NCBI GenBank assembly: GCA_021741145.1
Contig: JAIOYK010000005.1
Coordinates: forward strand, 62,001-126,000
DNA from: Rhodospirillum sp.
Lineage (GTDB): Bacteria; Pseudomonadota; Alphaproteobacteria; Rhodospirillales; Rhodospirillaceae
Direction: 5' to 3'
DNA: 64,000 nucleotides
Shown: in pieces, positions 59,103 through 64,000 of the stretch
Numbering within the stretch: the stretch's first letter is position 1
How the letters are laid out: each line of letters opens with the position of its first letter
Made by a program: the position numbers and the translations under genes
The notes under the pieces: generated by a model
Databases searched by the model: none
Seen by the model: the letters and a program-made list of their open reading frames with translations, nothing else
Told to the model about the DNA's origin: nothing

Positions 59103-59938
59103 CCCGTTCTGATGTTTCCGCTCCCCATTCGCTGCCGCGGGTGGCGAATCATCTGCGCAATCAGGTTCTGGAACTGTGTTACCGCCACGGTGGCCATGCT
59201 TCCACGGCGTTCAGTTGCGTGGAGATCCTCGTCGCCCTCTATCACGGGGGCATCCTGCGGGTCGATCCAAGCGCGCCGGAGGATCTGGATCGGGACCGTT
59301 TCCTGCTCAGCAAGGGCCATGGGGAAACCATTCTCTATGCCGTTCTCGCCGATCTGGGCTTCTTTCCAGAGGATTGGCTGTGGACCCACTACCGGTCGGG
59401 CGACCACCGCCTGGGCGGCCATGTGGACCATCAAACCCCGGGCATCGAAACCACCTCCGGCGCGTTGGGACACGGTCTGGGACTGGCCTGCGGTTTGACC
59501 CTGGCCGCGCGCATGGATGGCCAGGCTCGGCGCCATGTGGTCCTCATGGGTGACGCGGAATGTTCCGAGGGATCCGTCTGGGAGGCCGCTCTGTTCGCCG
59601 CCCAATGGGGCCTGGGGCGCCTGACCGCGATTGTTGATCGCAACCATATCGGGTCCCTGGATCACACCCGGAACTATTTGGCGCTTGAGCCCTTCGCCGC
59701 CAAATGGGAAGCCTTCGGCTGGGAGGTCGTCCCCGTCGATGGCCACGACCTGACGGCCCTGGACAAGGCCCTGTCGCCCCGGGGCGAAGCCGAGGGCAAG
59801 CCCCGTCTCGTTCTCGCCGAAACGGTCAAGGGCAAGGGCTGTCGGATGATGGAAAACGATCCCATCTGGCACGTCCGACCGGTGACGGACGATGTCATCG
59901 CCCAGTGCAGGGAGGATCTGACATGGACGGGACCCTGA
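59099..59938 (+). CDS. Transketolase N-terminal subunit
   Basis: A 279-residue protein equal to the thiamine-diphosphate-binding half of transketolase. The TPP motif runs GDAECSEGSVWEAALFA near 152; it also has LLSKGHGETILYAVLA and TSGALGHGLGLACG. The GTG start overlaps the previous stop. The C-terminal half is encoded by the next gene, which overlaps this one. Split transketolases occur in sugar-biosynthesis loci; here it could supply sedoheptulose 7-phosphate or add a two-carbon branch to a sugar. Confidence 0.92.
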   Translation: MTRSDVSAPHSLPRVANHLRNQVLELCYRHGGHASTAFSCVEILVALYHGGILRVDPSAPEDLDRDRFLLSKGHGETILYAVLADLGFFPEDWLWTHYRSGDHRLGGHVDHQTPGIETTSGALGHGLGLACGLTLAARMDGQARRHVVLMGDAECSEGSVWEAALFAAQWGLGRLTAIVDRNHIGSLDHTRNYLALEPFAAKWEAFGWEVVPVDGHDLTALDKALSPRGEAEGKPRLVLAETVKGKGCRMMENDPIWHVRPVTDDVIAQCREDLTWTGP

Positions 59939-60897
59939 CCATGGATCACAGCCGTATGGACATGCGAGACGCCTTTTTCTCCACGCTCTTCGACAGGGCC
60001 CGGAACGACGCCAACATCCTGGTGGTCTCGAACGACTTCGGCGCGCCCAGCCTGGACCGCTTTCGCGCCGAGTTGCCCGGCCAGTTCATCAACGCCGGTA
60101 TTTCCGAACAGAACATGGTTTCGCTGGCCGCCGGACTAACCATGGGGGGAAAGACGGTGGTGGTGTATTCAATCGCCACTTTCGTCACCTTGCGCTCCTG
60201 CGAACAGATTAAGATCGATCTTTGCGCCATGCGCTTGCCGGTGACGATCCTGGGCGTGGGTACCGGCTACGCCTACAACGCCGACGGCCCCACCCACAAC
60301 GCCATGGAAGACATGGCCGTGATGCGCGCCATGGCCCATATGACGGTCCTTTCCCCCAGTGACGCCGAGGTGGCCAAGGTCTGCGCCGAGCGTCTCCCCC
60401 TGGCCAAGGGGGGGCCGGTCTATCTTCGCTGCGACCGGGGCACATGGCCCGCCCTGGGCGAGGCTGAAACCCTGGTCGAAAAGGGGCTGGTCCCCCGCCG
60501 CGCGGGCACGGACCTGGCCCTTGTGGCCACCGGCGGCATGGTCCATCGAGCCTTGGACGTGGCCTCCCGGCTGGAAAGCGAGGGGCTGTCCACCTGTGTC
60601 ATCGATCTGGCCCGGGTGAAGCCCATCCCCATGGACCTGATGGCCTTGCTCGCCTCCGTGGCCGCGGTGGCGACCATGGAGGAGCATACCACCCATGGCG
60701 GCCTGGGCGGAGCCGTCGCCGAATTCATGGCCGACCACAACCTGGTCAAACCCTTGCGTCGTCTGGCCATCGATGACGATCACCTTTACGCCTATGGCGC
60801 CCGTCCGACCCTGCACGTCCAACGCGGTCTGGACGCCGAAGGCGCCACGACAACCCTTCGTTCCTGGATCAACGACCGCCGGAAGTCCACGCCATGA
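59923..60897 (+). CDS. Transketolase C-terminal subunit
   Basis: A 324-residue protein equal to the pyrimidine-binding and C-terminal domains of transketolase. It has RFRAELPGQFINAGISEQNMVSLAAGL, where the conserved Glu of the cofactor site sits in ISEQNM, and ends with a typical transketolase C domain. The ATG at 59923 has GGAGG upstream and overlaps the previous gene by 16 bases; the ATG at 59941 is a weaker alternative. Its stop overlaps the next start as ATGA. Confidence 0.92.
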   Translation: MDGTLTMDHSRMDMRDAFFSTLFDRARNDANILVVSNDFGAPSLDRFRAELPGQFINAGISEQNMVSLAAGLTMGGKTVVVYSIATFVTLRSCEQIKIDLCAMRLPVTILGVGTGYAYNADGPTHNAMEDMAVMRAMAHMTVLSPSDAEVAKVCAERLPLAKGGPVYLRCDRGTWPALGEAETLVEKGLVPRRAGTDLALVATGGMVHRALDVASRLESEGLSTCVIDLARVKPIPMDLMALLASVAAVATMEEHTTHGGLGGAVAEFMADHNLVKPLRRLAIDDDHLYAYGARPTLHVQRGLDAEGATTTLRSWINDRRKSTP

Positions 60898-61907
60898 CCG
60901 TTTCCCCTTCCTCCGCCATGACCTTCCGCAGAGTGGTGGTCACCGGGTCCTCGGCGGTGGCCGGAACCGCCCTGCGCGCCCTGGCCCCCCAGCTGCATCC
61001 CAAGACGGAATGGCTGTTTCCCTCCTCCCGGGACTGCGACCTGACCGACTGGACCGCCACCCGGGATTGGCTGGACGCCGCCCGCCCCGATGGGATCGTC
61101 CACCTCGCCGCCGTCAGCGGTGGCATCGGACTGAGCATGAAGCATCCGGCCAGCCTGCTGCGGGACAATACCCTGATGGGCCTGAATGTGTTGGAGGCCG
61201 CCCGCCGTCTGAAGGTTCGCAAGGTGGTGATGACTCTGACCACCGGCGCCTATCCACCCGAAGCACCCTTGCCCCTGCGAGAGGAAAGCCTACAGGCGGG
61301 CCCCCCCCATGAGTCGAACTATGGGTCGTCCTACGCCAAACGTCTGATGGAACCGGCCATTCAGGCCTACCGGGAGGAATATGGCCTACCCGCGGTGGGT
61401 CTTGTCCCCAACGGAATTTTTGGACCCAACGACAATTTCAACGAAAACGATGCCCCCATGTTGCCCGCCCTGATCCGCCGCTTTTATGAAAGCCGGACCG
61501 GAACGGACCCCATCGTTATCTGGGGTGATGGAACGCCCTTGCGCGAATACACCTATTCCGACGACGTGGCCCGGGCCTTCCTGTGGGCTCTGCATGAATA
61601 TGACGACGGCCAGGTCCTGAATTCCGGAACCACCGAGGAATTGCCGATCGCCGATATCGCGCTCATGATCGCCGATATCCTGGGAATTGACCGAAACCGC
61701 ATCGCCTTCGACACCAGCAAACCCAAGGGAGTGTTCCGCAAGAACACGGACAACAGCCGGTTCGTCGCGGCCTCTGGTTTCCGCTATACGCCGTTCCGCG
61801 AAGGGTTGGAGAAAACCATCGCCTGGTTCGTCGAGGCCCGCGAAACCAATCCGCGAAGCCTGCGCCTCGGCGGCAAGCTGGACGGTCACAAGGACACTGT
61901 CGCATGA
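60894..61907 (+). CDS. GDP-L-fucose synthase-like epimerase/reductase
   Basis: A 337-residue short-chain reductase of the Fcl/WcaG type. It has a degenerate Rossmann motif (VTGSSAVAGTALRAL), the catalytic YGSSYAKR, and the family block GPNDNFNENDAPMLPALIRRFYE. In GDP-fucose synthesis such enzymes epimerise and reduce a 4-keto sugar; in Campylobacter relatives (MlghC) the substrate is a GDP-heptose. Given the neighbours the latter is likelier. It overlaps the genes on both sides. Confidence 0.85.
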   Translation: MTVSPSSAMTFRRVVVTGSSAVAGTALRALAPQLHPKTEWLFPSSRDCDLTDWTATRDWLDAARPDGIVHLAAVSGGIGLSMKHPASLLRDNTLMGLNVLEAARRLKVRKVVMTLTTGAYPPEAPLPLREESLQAGPPHESNYGSSYAKRLMEPAIQAYREEYGLPAVGLVPNGIFGPNDNFNENDAPMLPALIRRFYESRTGTDPIVIWGDGTPLREYTYSDDVARAFLWALHEYDDGQVLNSGTTEELPIADIALMIADILGIDRNRIAFDTSKPKGVFRKNTDNSRFVAASGFRYTPFREGLEKTIAWFVEARETNPRSLRLGGKLDGHKDTVA

Positions 61908-62908
61908 CCCCCCGCGCCCAACGGAGCCTTTGGGTCGGCGGCCCGAAGGTATCGGAAATCGGGTTCGGCACCTGGGGACTTGGTGGAGAGTCCTACGGTC
62001 CCATGGACCGGGCGACGGCGATCCCCCTGCTGCGCGCCGCCCGCGACCGCGGCGTGACCTTCTACGACACCTCCGACCTGTACGGCGGAGGTCGCGCCGA
62101 GGAACTCCTGGGAGAAGCCTTCCTTGGCACCCAGGGAGACAGCGTGGTGATCGCCACCAAGGGCGGCCTTCTCCCCCATCGGGGCTTCACCATGCCCGAG
62201 GATTTCTCCACCCGTCACATGCGCGCCGCCCTGGAGGACAGCCTCCGTCGTCTCCGCCGCGAGCGGGTGGATCTCTACCAGTTGCACAGCCCCAGCCGGG
62301 AGACTTTGCGGGAAAGGGGCGATGCTTTGACAGGCCTTTTCAGCGACCTGCGGGACAAGGGGATGATTGGCGGGCTTGCCCTGTCCGCCCGGTCCCCATC
62401 CGACGCCCTGGAGGCCTTGGAGGTCCTGGCCCTACCCTTCGACGCGGTTCAGGTGAACCTGAACATGATTGACCAAAGAGCCGTGGAGAACGGCTTGCTT
62501 TCCCTGTGCCATCGGCGCGGGATAGGGGTTATTGCCCGGACCCCCCTCTGTTTCGGCTATCTGACCGGCCGATTGACCGGCCAGGACCACTTCCCCGGCC
62601 AGGACCATCGGGCCAATTGGCCCGATGACCAGTTGAGCCGCTGGGCCGGCGCCCCAGGCTTGTTCGACGCGCTCCATGGACCCGCCAGCGGTCGGACGGC
62701 GGCCCAACTGGCGCTGCTGTATTGCTTGGCCCAGCCCGGCGTCGCCACCGTGATCCCCGGCATGATGACCCAGCAACAAATGGAGGAAAATCTGGTCGCC
62801 GCCACTCTTCCTCCCTTGACGGAAGCCGAGTTGGACCGGATTACAACCATTTACCGCGCCAACACCTTCTACGACACCGGCGCCAAGACCAGAGAGCGCC
62901 ATGTCTGA
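61904..62908 (+). CDS. Aldo/keto reductase
   Basis: A 334-residue NADPH-dependent reductase with the barrel signatures GVTFYDTSDLYGGGRAEELLGEAF and VVIATKGGL, with the family's Asp, Tyr and Lys in place (FYDTSDLY, TKGG). Aldo/keto reductases in glycan loci reduce keto-sugars. The start overlaps the previous stop by 4 bases. Which keto group it reduces is unknown. Confidence 0.85.
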   Translation: MTPRAQRSLWVGGPKVSEIGFGTWGLGGESYGPMDRATAIPLLRAARDRGVTFYDTSDLYGGGRAEELLGEAFLGTQGDSVVIATKGGLLPHRGFTMPEDFSTRHMRAALEDSLRRLRRERVDLYQLHSPSRETLRERGDALTGLFSDLRDKGMIGGLALSARSPSDALEALEVLALPFDAVQVNLNMIDQRAVENGLLSLCHRRGIGVIARTPLCFGYLTGRLTGQDHFPGQDHRANWPDDQLSRWAGAPGLFDALHGPASGRTAAQLALLYCLAQPGVATVIPGMMTQQQMEENLVAATLPPLTEAELDRITTIYRANTFYDTGAKTRERHV

Positions 62909-63686
62909 CACCCCGACCCAGCGGAAAGCCGATCCCAATCGATTCCTGGAACCCGCGCGCACAACCGCCGCCGAAGTGGACTATCGCCGGGGCATGGAAG
63001 AGTATTTCGCCGCCAGTCCCGGCAGCAACATGGAAAAATTACAGAACTTCCCGAAGTACGTCCCGGTTCAGGACATGCGCCGCTTTGTCTGCCGGTATGA
63101 ACTGTTCAAGCAGGTCCTGGAGGTCCATGGCTCGATCGTGGAATGTGGTGTGCTGTTTGGCGGCGGGTTGATGACCTGGGCCCAGTGCTCCGAAATTTTC
63201 GAACCCTTCAATCATCTGCGAACCATCATCGGATTCGACACCTTCGACGGCTTCCCCGCGCTCCATGACCATGATCGGGGGGGCAGCGCCAGCCAACTCA
63301 AGGAACGGGGGTTGGCCGTCGACAGCGAAGCGGACCTCCGCGACTCCATCGCCCTTTTCGACGCCAATCGGGTCCTCAAGCATCTTCCCAAGGTGGATCT
63401 GGTCCGCGGCGACGCGAACAAGACGATTCCCGCCTATCTGGAGCGGACTCCCCATTTGGTGGTCAGTCTGCTTTGGCTGGATTTCGACATTTATGAGCCG
63501 ACCAAAACAGCACTCACCCATTTCCTGCCTCGCATGCCCAAGGGGGCGATCGTGGCCTTCGATGAACTGAATCACGCGGTGTGGCCAGGCGAAACCGTGG
63601 CGGTCATGGATTCCGTCGGGATCTCTCACCTTCGCCTGCGGCGATTCGCCCATGGGTCGACCGTCTCCTACGCGGTCATCGAGTAA
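62901..63686 (+). CDS. TylF/MycF-type O-methyltransferase
   Basis: A 261-residue SAM-dependent methyltransferase of the macrocin-methyltransferase type. Marks are GSIVECGVLFGGGLMTW, IIGFDTFDGFP, VDLVRGDANKTIPAYL, and LLWLDFDIYEPTKTALTHFLPRMPKGAIVAFDELN. These enzymes methylate sugar hydroxyls with Mg. AGAGAG precedes the ATG; it overlaps the previous gene by 8 bases. Confidence 0.85.
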   Translation: MSDTPTQRKADPNRFLEPARTTAAEVDYRRGMEEYFAASPGSNMEKLQNFPKYVPVQDMRRFVCRYELFKQVLEVHGSIVECGVLFGGGLMTWAQCSEIFEPFNHLRTIIGFDTFDGFPALHDHDRGGSASQLKERGLAVDSEADLRDSIALFDANRVLKHLPKVDLVRGDANKTIPAYLERTPHLVVSLLWLDFDIYEPTKTALTHFLPRMPKGAIVAFDELNHAVWPGETVAVMDSVGISHLRLRRFAHGSTVSYAVIE

Positions 63687-63689
63687 CCC

Positions 63690-64000
63690 ATGGCGCCGGA
63701 TTCCTGGGTTCCTCTGACTCCGGCCCTGTTGGCTCCCCTTTTCGGCGGGTCCGCCGAGGACATCCAACGGGCGAGCACGACTCTGCCCCCCGCGGATCTC
63801 GCCCTTCGCCTTCTGTCGCGCGCCCGGCGGGACGACCTCGTCCAGGACACGCACGCGCGCCTGAACCAGGGGTTTCCCCGCTCCGGTGAAAACCGCCTCG
63901 CCGCATGGGAACGGGGATGGGGCGAAAACTTGATGGCGTTCCAGCGAACCGGAAATCTGGACGCTCTCGTGCCAGGGTATGTTCGCCCCGGGGAAATACT
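63690..64000 (+). CDS. Partial ORF, possible sugar methyltransferase
   Basis: An ATG at 63690, 3 bases after the TylF stop, opens a frame that is still open at the window's right edge (103 codons). It contains ENRLAAWERGWGENL and GNLDALVPGYVRPGE, a pattern I associate with uncharacterised O-methyltransferase-type glycan proteins, though not with certainty. It continues the operon. Confidence 0.5.
   Translation, partial: MAPDSWVPLTPALLAPLFGGSAEDIQRASTTLPPADLALRLLSRARRDDLVQDTHARLNQGFPRSGENRLAAWERGWGENLMAFQRTGNLDALVPGYVRPGEI

Overview
The window is high-GC, densely packed proteobacterial chromosome. The contiguous dnaA-dnaN-recF-gyrB block, the ftsK/lolA/xthA neighbourhood, a DUF2336 protein, a DUF6880-type gene and an aerobic-type cobaltochelatase (cobN, cobO) all point to an alphaproteobacterium, most likely Rhodospirillales. 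This is inferred from gene content; no species can be named. No phage, insertion sequence or CRISPR array was seen.

Layout. 1-6511: replication block dnaA (5' end outside the window), dnaN, recF, gyrB. 6682-7586: a DUF4189-type lipoprotein coupled to a Gly/Asp/Ser/His repeat exoprotein. 7823-12177: pheS-pheT and rpmI-rplT on the minus strand, each with a clear terminator. 12699-15283: an XRE regulator facing a luxR-luxI quorum-sensing locus, with a candidate lux box and a small ORF coupled to luxI. 15726-18419: a soluble PAS histidine kinase with a DUF2336 gene. 18650-24864: lepA, then cobN-cobO. 25057-28527: ald, a divergent Lrp/AsnC regulator and a TPR sulfotransferase. 28580-38905: xthA, an FAH-family hydrolase, lolA, a TetR-controlled RND efflux operon and ftsK, all on the minus strand. 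39136-43627: an aminotransferase, a UbiH-type monooxygenase and a thioredoxin/LON-domain/Trm112 trio. 43939-44013: tRNA-Gly(GCC), followed by a frameshifted DUF6880-type gene.

46148-64000 is a surface-glycan region that continues past the right edge. Its minus-strand arm holds a radical SAM protein with a B12-binding-like N-terminus, a GT2, an NAD-dependent epimerase, a fused alpha-1,2-fucosyltransferase/methyltransferase, a DUF268 protein, another GT2 and an FkbM methyltransferase. Its plus-strand arm is a tightly overlapping operon: RmlC-like epimerase, heptose-7-phosphate kinase type GHMP kinase, heptose-1-phosphate nucleotidyltransferase, a transketolase split into two genes, a GDP-fucose-synthase-like reductase, an aldo/keto reductase, a TylF-type methyltransferase and an unfinished ORF. 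Read together these suggest synthesis of a GDP-linked, modified heptose from sedoheptulose 7-phosphate made by a dedicated transketolase, followed by epimerisation, reduction and methylation and transfer to a surface polymer. The isomerase, the phosphatase and the C4-oxidising enzyme such a route needs are not in the window.

The most interesting items are the heptose operon with its split transketolase, the fucosyltransferase-methyltransferase fusion, the radical SAM gene beside the glycan genes, and the luxI-coupled small ORF.
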